Assembly: GCA_023461435.1 (NCBI GenBank) | Contig: JAEYLC010000007.1 | Coordinates: forward strand, 62,001-126,000 | DNA: 64,000 nt | Direction of reading: 5' to 3' | Source: Bacillota bacterium | GTDB lineage: Bacteria; Bacillota; Clostridia; Christensenellales; SZUA-584 | Made by a program: the position numbers and the translations under genes | Shown here: in pieces, positions 25,125-32,770 of the stretch | Layout of the letters: each line of letters opens with the position of its first letter | How positions within the stretch are numbered: the stretch's first letter is position 1 | Notes under the pieces: model-generated | Databases searched by the model: none | What the model saw: only the letters and a program-made list of their open reading frames with translations | What the model was told of the DNA's origin: nothing

Positions 25125-25496
25125 ATGGATGTCAGCGAATCTTTGGAAATGTATCTCGAAGCGATTTTGGAGCTGGAGGCCAAAAACAGCGTGGTGCGCT
25201 CGGTTGACATCGCGCGGTTTTTGGGTGTCACAAAACCCAGCGTCAACAGAGCGATGAGCAATCTTAAAAAAGAGGGGTATATCCATCAGGAACCCTACGG
25301 AGATGTGACATTTACGGAAAAAGGGCGCATCAAAGCCTCACGCGTCCATGAGCTTCATCATGTGATTACGGATTTTCTGGTCAAGTCTTTAGGGCTCGAT
25401 ATAGCGGTGGCCGAGGCCGACGCCTGCCGCATGGAGCATGTGATCTCCCCCGAGACCGTCAAAGCCATGAAAACGTACTTAAGAAACCAGCCTTAA
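25125..25496 (+). CDS. DtxR/MntR-family metal-dependent regulator (short form)
   Basis: 123 residues. The N-terminal winged helix (SLEMYLEAILELEAKNSVVR, TKPSVNRAMSNLKKEGYI) is followed by the dimerisation/metal part with ADACRMEHVISPETV, where Cys, Glu and His match DtxR/MntR metal ligands. There is no C-terminal SH3-like domain, so it resembles MntR-size proteins. It senses Mn(II) or Fe(II) by family knowledge. No metal transporter gene is adjacent, so its targets are elsewhere. Confidence 0.85.
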   Translation: MDVSESLEMYLEAILELEAKNSVVRSVDIARFLGVTKPSVNRAMSNLKKEGYIHQEPYGDVTFTEKGRIKASRVHELHHVITDFLVKSLGLDIAVAEADACRMEHVISPETVKAMKTYLRNQP

Positions 25497-25652
25497 CTAT
25501 TCGTACATCTCCAGGCTGTTCTGGCAGTCGCTGCAGTAGCCGCTGTTCAGATCATAGCAGTCCTGGCACATATACGCGTTGCAGCCCCTGCAGTGCTGCA
25601 TTGAGCGCGTTTCCGTCGGTTTCTTGCAGCCTGAGCAGTTCATCTTTGACAT
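25497..25652 (-). CDS. Small zinc-ribbon protein with four CxxC pairs
   Basis: A 51-residue protein (from ATG 25652, which has AAGGA eight bases before it) with eight cysteines as four CxxC pairs: CSGC, CRGC, CQDC, CSDC. This would bind two zinc ions in a treble-clef or double zinc ribbon. The frame is open further upstream, but no ribosome binding site supports a longer form. Its stop abuts the stop of the converging DtxR-type gene. Function unknown. Confidence 0.65.
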   Translation of the reverse strand: MSKMNCSGCKKPTETRSMQHCRGCNAYMCQDCYDLNSGYCSDCQNSLEMYE

Positions 25653-25790
25653 CGCAAATCCTTCTTTCATTTTGCTGCTCATAGTATTTGCATCGTTTCG
25701 CGCTTTCATACTTTTGTACCGCCGCGAGCAGCCGCACATCAAATTGCAGCGCTGTCATAAATTTGGCGAATCACAGGGGCAAATTTTATG

Positions 25791-25819
25791 TTGTCAGCGC
25801 AAAACAACGATGGTATAAT
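25791..25819 (+). promoter_or_regulatory. Sigma-A promoter of the rpsF-ssb-rpsR operon
   Basis: TTGTCA (25791-25796), 17-base spacer, TATAAT (25814-25819). The transcript would start near 25826 and carry the leader hairpin at 25872-25903. Confidence 0.82.
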
Positions 25820-25871
25820 CAAACGATGTAGCGTCTTTCTTGCTCTGCACGTTTTGATGCAGGGCCAACAT

Positions 25872-25903
25872 CCGGCCACAAAAGCGGTTCGCTTTTGTAC
25901 CGG
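25872..25903 (+). promoter_or_regulatory. Probable S6:S18 autoregulatory leader hairpin of rpsF
   Basis: A perfect nine-pair stem ACAAAAGCG/CGCTTTTGT (25878-25898) with a three-base loop. It is flanked by CCGG on the left and ACCGG on the right, just before the rpsF ribosome binding site. Known rpsF leaders bind the S6:S18 complex through a hairpin with an unpaired CCG next to it. Position and motif fit; binding itself is inference. Confidence 0.65.
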
Positions 25904-25926
25904 AGAGTCCATAAGGGAGGTAGAAA

Positions 25927-26208
25927 ATGAATAAGTACGAAAGCATGTATATTTTGAAGCCCGACTTAGCCGAGGAATCGCGCAAAGCGCTGATTGAAAA
26001 ATTCTCGGGCATTGTCACTGAAAACGGCGGCAAAATAGAAAACGTCGATGAATGGGGTCAAAGAAAACTGGCCTACGAAATCGACTACATCAAAGAAGGT
26101 TACTATGTGCTCATGACTTTTGAAGCACCGTCTGAGTTACCTTTAGAGCTTGAACGTAATTACAACATCAGCGACAGTGTACTAAGATTCAATGTGATAA
26201 GACTGTAA
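25927..26208 (+). CDS. rpsF: 30S ribosomal protein S6
   Basis: 93 residues starting MNKYESMYILKPDLAEESR with the usual GKIENVDEWGQRKLAYEI core. It binds S18 in the platform of the 30S subunit. AGGGAGG stands before the ATG. First gene of the classic rpsF-ssb-rpsR operon, with a leader hairpin likely used for S6:S18 feedback. Confidence 0.98.
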   Translation: MNKYESMYILKPDLAEESRKALIEKFSGIVTENGGKIENVDEWGQRKLAYEIDYIKEGYYVLMTFEAPSELPLELERNYNISDSVLRFNVIRL

Positions 26209-26223
26209 AGGCAGGTTTGTATT

Positions 26224-26655
26224 ATGAACAGAGCTATTTTAATCGGGAATCTCACGAAGGACCCGGAGCTTCGGACAACACCGCAGGGCATATCGGTTTG
26301 CAGCTTCACGATCGCGATCAACAGAGGATTCGGCGACAAGAAAGATGTCGACTATATCCCCATCGTCACGTGGCGCGGGCTTGCGGATAACTGCGGCAAA
26401 TTCTTGGCGAAGGGCCGCAAGGTGGGTGTATCCGGGCGTATACAGGTCAGAAGCTACGATGCGAACAACGGTGAGAGACGCTATGTAACCGAGATCGTGG
26501 CGGATGATGTGGAATTCTTATCGCCCAAGGGCGAAGGGGGCAGCGGCGGCGGCAGCCGTATGCAGGATGTTCCCCCGCCGCCGGACGACGCAGGTCTCTT
26601 CGGCGATGAGCCTGACGATTTTGAGCCTCTGGATGACGAACAGATGCCCTTTTGA
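26224..26655 (+). CDS. ssb: Single-stranded DNA-binding protein
   Basis: 143 residues. The OB-fold covers about 1-105 (MNRAILIGNLTKDPELR, SFTIAINRGF, WRGLADNCGKFLAKGRKV). A Gly/Pro-rich flexible tail ends in the acidic tip DDEQMPF, the docking site for repair and replication enzymes. It lies between rpsF and rpsR, 15 and 18 bases apart, so it is made with ribosomal proteins. Confidence 0.98.
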   Translation: MNRAILIGNLTKDPELRTTPQGISVCSFTIAINRGFGDKKDVDYIPIVTWRGLADNCGKFLAKGRKVGVSGRIQVRSYDANNGERRYVTEIVADDVEFLSPKGEGGSGGGSRMQDVPPPPDDAGLFGDEPDDFEPLDDEQMPF

Positions 26656-26673
26656 CGAAAAGGAGGAAAAGCC

Positions 26674-26925
26674 ATGATGAACGATGATAAGTCGCAGAAG
26701 AAAATGCGGCGCGGAAAGCCCCGGCGTAAAATTTGTGCGTTTTGTGCGGATAAATCGAAGAGCATTGATTATAAAGATGTGATGAAGCTTAAGCGCTTCC
26801 TGACGGAGCGCGGCAAGATTCAGCCGAGACGGACATCCGGCGTGTGCGCCAAGCATCAAAGAGATCTCGCGATGGCGGTCAAGCGGGCGCGTATGATGGC
26901 GCTGCTGCCGTATTCGCAGGACTGA
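26674..26925 (+). CDS. rpsR: 30S ribosomal protein S18
   Basis: 83 residues, basic, with the core DYKDVMKLKRFLTERGKI and CAKHQRDLAMAVKRARMMAL. The N-terminal CAFC (with the later Cys and His of VCAKH) is a possible zinc-type site seen in some S18 forms. AGGAGG precedes a double ATG. Last gene of the operon, followed by an intrinsic terminator. Confidence 0.98.
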   Translation: MMNDDKSQKKMRRGKPRRKICAFCADKSKSIDYKDVMKLKRFLTERGKIQPRRTSGVCAKHQRDLAMAVKRARMMALLPYSQD

Positions 26926-26936
26926 GACAAACGCAT

Positions 26937-26963
26937 AAAAGAGCGGTTTACCCGCTCTTTTTT
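26937..26963. terminator. Intrinsic terminator after rpsR, shared with the converging ABC operon
   Basis: AAAAGAGCGG pairs with CCGCTCTTTT around a five-base loop. T runs exist on both strands, so it can end both rpsR and the minus-strand permease gene at 26972. Confidence 0.9.
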
Positions 26964-26971
26964 ATACCCGT

Positions 26972-27598
26972 TTAAGCTTCTTTTTTTCGATATATTACAT
27001 TTGAGATTGCAAACGACAGGATGCAGCAAGCCACAACGATTAAAGGCGAGAACAACAATGCCTGTTTGAAAGCCTGTTCGCCGATCTCAGGCAATTTCCC
27101 GGTCTGGCTCATCGCCACGCCCGCCGCAACGGGGATCGCCACCACCGCGATGATGATCACGCGCGAGCGCTCCACGCCGAATCTATAGACGAGCGGCAGC
27201 AGTATGCTGATAAACAGCAGGCCCACCGCGAACAGCGCATAGGCTGTGATCAGCGTCTCCGTAAAATTGCCGACGTTTTTGACCAATCCATTGATCCACC
27301 CCATCAGCACCGCGAGCAGTCCGCCGAACAACGCGAGCAGATACGACAGCAGGTATTTACTCAGCACCACATCCTTTTTGGAAACGGGCAGCGTCTGCAC
27401 ATACACATCCCAGCCGGACTGGTTGTCGTACGCAAAAGAGGTGATCGACGTGATCGCGAACATCAGCACGATCATGCCCGCGAACATGTCGGAATTATCC
27501 ATCATAAACGTCAGCAGTATATAAAACGCTGAGATCAAAAACACGGTTCTTCCGTACTTTCTTAAGTTGTACAGATCCTTTAGTATCAGTCCCTTCAT
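26972..27598 (-). CDS. ABC-2 type transporter permease
   Basis: 208 residues with about six membrane spans, beginning MKGLILKDLYNLRKYGRTV. This start is typical of permeases of small peptide/antibiotic-response exporters in Firmicutes (Ytr/Pmt-like). It overlaps the ATPase gene by four bases and is the last gene of a GntR-ATPase-permease operon. The substrate is not known; antimicrobial peptides or cell-wall antibiotics are usual for the class. Confidence 0.85.
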   Translation of the reverse strand: MKGLILKDLYNLRKYGRTVFLISAFYILLTFMMDNSDMFAGMIVLMFAITSITSFAYDNQSGWDVYVQTLPVSKKDVVLSKYLLSYLLALFGGLLAVLMGWINGLVKNVGNFTETLITAYALFAVGLLFISILLPLVYRFGVERSRVIIIAVVAIPVAAGVAMSQTGKLPEIGEQAFKQALLFSPLIVVACCILSFAISNVIYRKKEA

Positions 27599-28455
27599 GA
27601 CGCGTCACTCCTCACATAAAACAGCATGATGTCTTCAATATGCACGGGATCCACCGTGAGCCCCGGATATTTTCGCCGTATGGCATCCGGGTGTTTCACA
27701 AGCACCTCATAGCCGAACTGACCTCTGCGCTGCCCTTCAATGTCGCCGCGGTCAATGCGCTCAAAATCGTGCTGCCCGCACTTCAGTATCCCGTAGCCAT
27801 ATTTCAAGTCGTCCGCGGACTGCGAGAAAACGAGCTCGCCGTCCTTGATCAGCGTCACATAATCGGCCACCTTCTCAAGATCGCTGATGATGTGCGTGGA
27901 TAAAAATATCGACCGTTCCTCGTCCTGTATGATGTCGAGAAATATATCGAGTATCTCGCTGCGCACCACGGGATCGAGCCCGCTCGTCGCCTCGTCGAGC
28001 AGCAGCACGCGCGGCCTGTGCGCGAGCGCCACCGAAAGCGAGAGCTTGGTCTTCATGCCCTTGGACATCTGCTTGATAGAATTCTTATCGGGTACGCCGA
28101 AGCGCTTCAAGTAAGATTGATAAAGCGCGTCGTCCCAGTCGGCATAAATGTTCCGCATCACCGAGGATATATCATCCGGGCGCAGATTTTCGTGAAAATG
28201 GCAGTTGTCGAGCACCACGCCGAGCTGCTGTTTGATGCGCTGTTCCTGCTGGATATGGTCCATGCCGAGCACGCGCACATTGCCGCCGTCCTTTTTGATC
28301 ATATTGAGTATGAGCTTGAGCGTGGTGGTTTTGCCCGCCCCGTTCTCGCCGATAAACCCCATAATGCTGCCCTTGGGCAGTTGAAAGCTCACATTTTTGA
28401 GCGCAAAGCTTCCGTAATTCTTGCTGAGCCCGCTGACTTCGAGCACATTTTCCAA
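27595..28455 (-). CDS. ABC transporter ATP-binding protein (YtrB-like)
   Basis: 286 residues. Walker A is GENGAGKTTTLKL, the signature segment is KQMSKGMKTKLSLSVALAHR (the canonical LSGGQ is changed to MSKGM, as is usual in this subfamily), and Walker B is VLLLDEATSGLDP. A C-terminal extension of about 70 residues follows the ATPase core. It pairs with the permease gene downstream. Gene order matches the YtrA-YtrB arrangement. Confidence 0.92.
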   Translation of the reverse strand: MENVLEVSGLSKNYGSFALKNVSFQLPKGSIMGFIGENGAGKTTTLKLILNMIKKDGGNVRVLGMDHIQQEQRIKQQLGVVLDNCHFHENLRPDDISSVMRNIYADWDDALYQSYLKRFGVPDKNSIKQMSKGMKTKLSLSVALAHRPRVLLLDEATSGLDPVVRSEILDIFLDIIQDEERSIFLSTHIISDLEKVADYVTLIKDGELVFSQSADDLKYGYGILKCGQHDFERIDRGDIEGQRRGQFGYEVLVKHPDAIRRKYPGLTVDPVHIEDIMLFYVRSDAS

Positions 28456-28459
28456 TGCC

Positions 28460-28834
28460 TTATTCCTCCTTATACAAAAGTGTCAATATGTCGGACAGCT
28501 CAGAGAGCGCAATGCCGCTGCTTTTGGCGATATCCACAGCCTTTTGCAGATGCCCCTCCGCAATGCGAAGCTGTTCTTCCCTCAAAAATTCGATATTCCG
28601 GCCCGCCACATAGCTGCCCTTGCCCATCACGGTCTCAATAAACCCGTCGCGCTCGAGGTCCTCATAGGCGCGCTTGGTCGTGATCACGCTGATGCGAAGC
28701 TCCTTGGCGAGCAGCCGCATGGACGGCAGCAGATCGCCTTCATGAAGCGTGCCGTTTAATATCAGATTTTTGATCTGCGATGTGATCTGTTCATAGATCG
28801 GCTTGTCGCTCGCGTTGCTGATGATGATATCCAC
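28460..28834 (-). CDS. GntR-family regulator, YtrA subfamily
   Basis: About 124 residues. The winged helix (PIYEQITSQIKNLILNGTL, LLPSMRLLAKELRISVITTK) is followed by a short C-terminal dimerisation tail, as in YtrA. TTG 28840 is too near the GGGGG; GTG 28834 has correct spacing and is chosen. It should repress its ABC operon through the inverted repeat at 28864-28888. Confidence 0.92.
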   Translation of the reverse strand: MDIIISNASDKPIYEQITSQIKNLILNGTLHEGDLLPSMRLLAKELRISVITTKRAYEDLERDGFIETVMGKGSYVAGRNIEFLREEQLRIAEGHLQKAVDIAKSSGIALSELSDILTLLYKEE

Positions 28835-28863
28835 CGACAATTCCCCCTACCAGCGCTTAATCT

Positions 28864-28888
28864 ACTGTATATATACGTTATATACAGT
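28864..28888 (-). promoter_or_regulatory. YtrA-type operator
   Basis: ACTGTATATA and TATATACAGT form a perfect 10-bp inverted repeat with a five-base centre (28874-28878). It overlaps the -10 box and the start point of the operon promoter. Confidence 0.85.
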
Positions 28889-28914
28889 AAAGCATCCTTT
28901 TATGCATTTGTCAA
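28886..28914 (-). promoter_or_regulatory. Promoter of the GntR-ABC operon
   Basis: On the minus strand TTGACA (complement 28909-28914), 17-base spacer, TTTACT (complement 28886-28891, four of six consensus bases). The operator begins inside the -10 box. Confidence 0.7.
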
Positions 28915-29103
28915 ACGAATTTTAAAATCTGTCCCAATTAAGATAACAATATTGATATGTGTCAGGCTGCGTTTGCATATGATTATTAAAATTATAGCCA
29001 ACATATAAAAATTAAAGCATCTTGACTTGCTGTAGAACCATCATTAGATTATGATATATAGCAAGGTAAAAATTGAATTAAATGTATAATAGGTGGTCTT
29101 TGT

Positions 29104-29625
29104 ATGCCTCGTTATATCAAAGTATTGAAAAAGAAAAAAATCATATCAAATGCAGAAGAAATGAAAAAATATTTTAAAGATTTTAATCCAATTATAAAAG
29201 TGAAGAATCATAATGTTGAATTGTTTATTGTCAATCCAAAGGCAAAAGACCGAGACATCAAAATCTGTTTTACTAAGCATGAAACCGTATTTTATTTTTC
29301 CTATCAACACGCTCATTTTGGCAGCAATGATTTAAAAGATTTAATTGATTATATAGAGTCTTTTTTAACTAACAGAATTGCCGCTGTTGAATTATTTGAC
29401 GGGGAATGGGATTACTGCGGCGGAAGCAGAGAATATTCAGGTATCCATTGGTCAACTGCAGAATCAATAGCTTCACTGTTTAGCGAAAGTTATTTAGACT
29501 TGCTTTTAGAATTTAAGAATAATCAATGGAAATTTTATGTGCAATGTTGGGACCCGTCAATGGATAAGGCTATTTCAATACAATGGGATGGATATCATTA
29601 TTCTTTAACTGAAATTGGTCAATAA
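29104..29625 (+). CDS. Uncharacterised AT-rich protein, probably acquired
   Basis: 173 residues: basic N-terminus (PRYIKVLKKKKII), no signal or membrane helix, many aromatic residues (FDGEWDYCGGSREYSGIHW; FYVQCWDPSMDKAISIQWDG). AGGTGG lies seven bases before the ATG. Codon use is strongly AT-biased, unlike all neighbours, and the flanking gap 28915-29103 is equally AT-rich. This suggests horizontal transfer. Size and lack of partner fit orphan immunity-type proteins, but no family is recognised and no function is claimed. Confidence 0.6.
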   Translation: MPRYIKVLKKKKIISNAEEMKKYFKDFNPIIKVKNHNVELFIVNPKAKDRDIKICFTKHETVFYFSYQHAHFGSNDLKDLIDYIESFLTNRIAAVELFDGEWDYCGGSREYSGIHWSTAESIASLFSESYLDLLLEFKNNQWKFYVQCWDPSMDKAISIQWDGYHYSLTEIGQ

Positions 29626-29705
29626 GAAAGTTGTAATTTTTATACTTCTGATGATGAATGAAAACAACAGTGCAACTATTTTTACTTTGAAAAGCAACTT
29701 ATTTG

Positions 29706-29738
29706 GTCATTCTGAGTGAGCTTGCGAGCGAAGAATCT
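29706..29738. repeat. Dispersed GTCATTCTGA...GAATC element, copy A
   Basis: Begins GTCATTCTGAGTGAGC and ends CGAAGAATC; an inverted AGATTC lies at 29801. Related pieces are at 43928 and 60471. Confidence 0.5.
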
Positions 29739-29827
29739 GTTTTATAACAGACTCTATACCGTATGAAAGACTCGTTCCGAGATGCAACAAAAAAATCACC
29801 AGATTCCCGACGGTCGTCTGTTTCCTG

Positions 29828-31030
29828 CTATTTTATCTTATCCAATGCGGCACAAATCGCTTCGCCGAGCTTTGCCGCCTCGGCCAGTTCCTTGTCGTCG
29901 GGCCTCAGCTTCGCGCTGCAGGTGCCCACCATCTCCGCGCCGAGCGCGCGCAGCCTCTCGCTCATGTATTTGATGGATTCGCCGCTCCACCCGAACGAGC
30001 CGAACACCGCGGCCGTCTTACCTTTCACGATCATCACCGAGAGTGACGTCAGCACATCCCATACGGGCTTGATCGCGTCGCGGTTCACCGTCGGAGAGCC
30101 AATCGCAAACGCATCCGCGGCGTGAATTTTGGCCGCACAGTGCGCGGCGTCCACAGCGGATATATCCTCGAGCTCCACGTCGTAACCCGCTTCACCCACC
30201 ACCAGCGCGATGCGCTCCGCGAGCTGGCGCGTAAACCCGTAGCACGACACATAGCCGATATATACCTTCTTCGGGTCGTTGACGGCAAGACCGTCCATAG
30301 CCCATTGTTCATAGCGATCCACCGCGGCCCAGGGGTCCTTGCGCAGCACCGGCCCGTGCGACGGCCCGATCACGTCGATATGAAGCGCGCGCGTTTTCTT
30401 CACCGCGTCGAGCACGTGCGTTTTAAACGGCCCCATGATCATATCAAAATAATATTTTTGAGTCTCGGCCATCTCGGCAGTGACCGGCGTCAAATCGTCA
30501 AACAGGTGTTCCGCGGAATAATGGAAACCGAACATATCGCCCGTTAACAGTATGGCGTCTTCGGTTAAATAGGTGAACATCGAATCCGGCCAGTGAAGGT
30601 TCGGCGCGGAAATAAATTTGAGTGTCTTACCGCCGAGCTCGAGCGTGTCGCCGTCTTCCACGATCCTGCACTCGAACTTATCGTTCAATATGTTTCCGAG
30701 AAACACGCTGGCGGGCTTTGTGCATACCACTACCGCGTTCGGAGCCATTTTTAGGAGTTTTAAGAGCCCGCCGGAATGGTCGGGCTCTGTGTGGTTACAT
30801 ATGATATAATCGACAGACGCTGCGTCGCACGCACCGGCTATCTTTTCGATATGCTCGTCTGAAAAACCGTCTTTTACCGTATCGACAACGGCGATTTTCT
30901 CGCTACCCTTTACAAGGTAACTGTTATAGGATGTGCCCCACCGCGTGTGCATCATCACATCAAACACGCGAAGGCCCGGGTTTAAAGCTCCCACCCAGTA
31001 AACACCCTTCGTGATTTCTACAGGCAGCAT
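29828..31030 (-). CDS. Flavodiiron protein (FprA family A-type flavoprotein)
   Basis: 400 residues. The N-terminal beta-lactamase-like domain carries the diiron ligands in NHTEPDHSGG (HxExDH, about residues 79-84), with further His in APNLHWPDSM and GPSHGPV. The C-terminal flavodoxin domain (from about 258) starts KVYIGYVSCYGFTRQLAE and binds FMN. The enzyme reduces oxygen to water or nitric oxide to nitrous oxide with electrons from rubredoxin. The rubredoxin gene is 15 bases upstream, so donor and oxidase are made together. It protects an anaerobe from O2. Confidence 0.96.
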   Translation of the reverse strand: MLPVEITKGVYWVGALNPGLRVFDVMMHTRWGTSYNSYLVKGSEKIAVVDTVKDGFSDEHIEKIAGACDAASVDYIICNHTEPDHSGGLLKLLKMAPNAVVVCTKPASVFLGNILNDKFECRIVEDGDTLELGGKTLKFISAPNLHWPDSMFTYLTEDAILLTGDMFGFHYSAEHLFDDLTPVTAEMAETQKYYFDMIMGPFKTHVLDAVKKTRALHIDVIGPSHGPVLRKDPWAAVDRYEQWAMDGLAVNDPKKVYIGYVSCYGFTRQLAERIALVVGEAGYDVELEDISAVDAAHCAAKIHAADAFAIGSPTVNRDAIKPVWDVLTSLSVMIVKGKTAAVFGSFGWSGESIKYMSERLRALGAEMVGTCSAKLRPDDKELAEAAKLGEAICAALDKIK

Positions 31031-31045
31031 ACCTTTCTCCGGGGG

Positions 31046-31204
31046 TTAAGATTCTTCAAACATGTCCTTGGAAGCGCCGCAAAGCGGGCAGACCCAATCG
31101 TCGGGGATGTCTTCAAACGCCGTACCGGGTGCGATTCCGTTATCCGGGTCGCCGACTTCAGGATCGTAAACATAGCCGCAAACAGTGCATTCGTATTTTT
31201 TCAT
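31046..31204 (-). CDS. Rubredoxin
   Basis: 52 residues with the two iron-binding CxxC pairs CTVCGYVYDPEVGDP and CPLCGASKDMFE; one iron is held by four cysteines. GGAG precedes the ATG. It is the expected electron donor for the flavodiiron protein encoded directly downstream. Short, but certain from its motif spacing. Confidence 0.97.
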   Translation of the reverse strand: MKKYECTVCGYVYDPEVGDPDNGIAPGTAFEDIPDDWVCPLCGASKDMFEES

Positions 31205-31219
31205 GGGCATCTCCTCACT

Positions 31220-31423
31220 TTATTTATTTTGAAAATAATCATTCAGATCGGATACGAGTTCGTCCACATCCAGGCCGTGGACAGCGCCGGCTTCCTCGAG
31301 GCTTTCTCCTGCGGACGCGGGACAGCCGATGCAGTGCATACCGGCTTCCATCAGCACCTTGGCACATCCGGGGTCAAGCGAGAGCAGCTGAGCGATTGTC
31401 ATATCTTTTGTAATCTGTGTCAT
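31220..31423 (-). CDS. DUF1858-domain redox protein
   Basis: 67 residues with the disulfide motif MHCIGCPASAGESLEEAG. This is the small domain found next to or fused with hybrid-cluster and other redox proteins (TIGR03980 type). It starts MTQITKDMTIAQLLSLDP. AGAGG lies before the ATG. Its place above rubredoxin and the flavodiiron protein suggests a role in oxidative or nitrosative stress; the exact partner is not known. Confidence 0.88.
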   Translation of the reverse strand: MTQITKDMTIAQLLSLDPGCAKVLMEAGMHCIGCPASAGESLEEAGAVHGLDVDELVSDLNDYFQNK

Positions 31424-31434
31424 GTTTATACCTC

Positions 31435-31809
31435 TTATGTGTTTCTGATCATTTTATGCCCGCACTTTGAGCACTTGATGGATACCTTGCCTTTGCCTCT
31501 TGGCACCCTGAGCTTTTGTGAGCATTTGGGGCATTTAAAAATTTTGTACAGCTTGCGCTGCTGGCCTTTTGCTTTATTCCTATAATACCACGATTTGATT
31601 TTATTAACCACATTCATGAAGAATAAATTCTCTTTTTGCCGCTGCGCAACATTGCGCGAAAACATGCGCAGTATCGCAATGCCTGTGATTAAAAGCGTAA
31701 TGACAAACATATACGCCCACGGCACAAAACTCAGCAGTAATGAGAGAATGATCAGCGCGAACGACAGCTGATCGGGACCGTTACGCCCGATAAACATCCT
31801 GTTAAACAT
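31435..31809 (-). CDS. Membrane protein with C-terminal zinc ribbon
   Basis: 124 residues: two membrane spans in the first 50 residues, a basic middle part (KIKSWYYRNKAKGQQRKLYK), then a zinc ribbon CPKCSQKLRVPRG...CSKCGHK. Such 'zinc-ribbon plus membrane' proteins are common in Clostridia and of unknown function. It is 11 bases upstream of the DUF1858 gene, hence probably in the same operon. Confidence 0.72.
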   Translation of the reverse strand: MFNRMFIGRNGPDQLSFALIILSLLLSFVPWAYMFVITLLITGIAILRMFSRNVAQRQKENLFFMNVVNKIKSWYYRNKAKGQQRKLYKIFKCPKCSQKLRVPRGKGKVSIKCSKCGHKMIRNT

Positions 31810-31836
31810 TGAGCACCACCTTCATATCCTTAACCG

Positions 31837-32526
31837 TCAGGCCTGGCAGGTCACTATAAGTTCCGGCGTCCTGACCTCCTTATAATAATCGATAAATGAC
31901 GATAAATCCTTCACGCTGCCCGGCAGCATGATGCCGCTTTTGCCGATGTCCTCGCTCATGTGCACATCACCGCCCGCAATCACCATCACGTCGTGCTCGT
32001 AAGCGAACTTGAGCGACAGCTTGTTGCGGCTTTTGTTTCTCACTTGGGAGTTTACAATCTCGATGCCGTCATAATACGCCGGATTTTCGGGCGTCAAGCC
32101 GAAACGGAACGGATGCGCCTGAAACACGAGAAACCCGTTTTGATGCATGAGGCTGTAGAGCTCCTCTATGGGCATCCGGTAAAAAGGCCCCGCCTCCATC
32201 AGAAACGCTTCATCCGGCCCGTAGATCAAAAACTCGTACGGCGAGCCTTCCGGCTGCACCTCAAGCCCCAAAAGCACCTTGAGGCCCACCTGGCTGCCGC
32301 GCTTCCGGGCCGCGCGATAACCCGTTAAATAGCGTCCCACCTTCTCGTGCCATGAAAGCCCCTGCATATCCGGCTTCTCGAAAAAACGCGAGTAGAAGTG
32401 ATCGGTTATGAACGTGCCCGTATATCCCGCCGCCTTGATGCCGTCCACCGCCTGCGCTGCCGTCAAATAACCGCAGGGGCTCGTTTCAGCCGTATGGCAA
32501 TGCGTTTCAAACTGGTAGAGCTTCAT
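31837..32526 (-). CDS. PHP-domain metal-dependent hydrolase
   Basis: 229 residues. The PHP signature begins HCHTAETSPCG near the N-terminus; ITDHF, the segment around VFQAHPFR and GGDVHMSED supply further metal ligands. Family members are phosphoesterases acting on phosphorylated metabolites or nucleic acids. GAGG precedes the ATG. It is the first gene of the stretch leading to the flavodiiron protein, but a functional link is not evident. Confidence 0.85.
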   Translation of the reverse strand: MKLYQFETHCHTAETSPCGYLTAAQAVDGIKAAGYTGTFITDHFYSRFFEKPDMQGLSWHEKVGRYLTGYRAARKRGSQVGLKVLLGLEVQPEGSPYEFLIYGPDEAFLMEAGPFYRMPIEELYSLMHQNGFLVFQAHPFRFGLTPENPAYYDGIEIVNSQVRNKSRNKLSLKFAYEHDVMVIAGGDVHMSEDIGKSGIMLPGSVKDLSSFIDYYKEVRTPELIVTCQA

Positions 32527-32770
32527 CGTCTTACCTCGATAACTATCATACTAAAAAGATGCGTCTAAAATATAAACAAAACGCCGTTTTCACACAATGT
32601 TTACAACTGCTATGATAGCAAGCCCGACCGACCAACGTCAACGGGCAGCTCATTCTCATCCGCCATAAATCGTTGAGAGAAAACGCTTATCAAACGAGTT
32701 GATTTTTTCGGCTTTTTTTTCTAAAATTGAATATGGGCTGACATTTTATTAAACCACAAAAGGGGGCATT

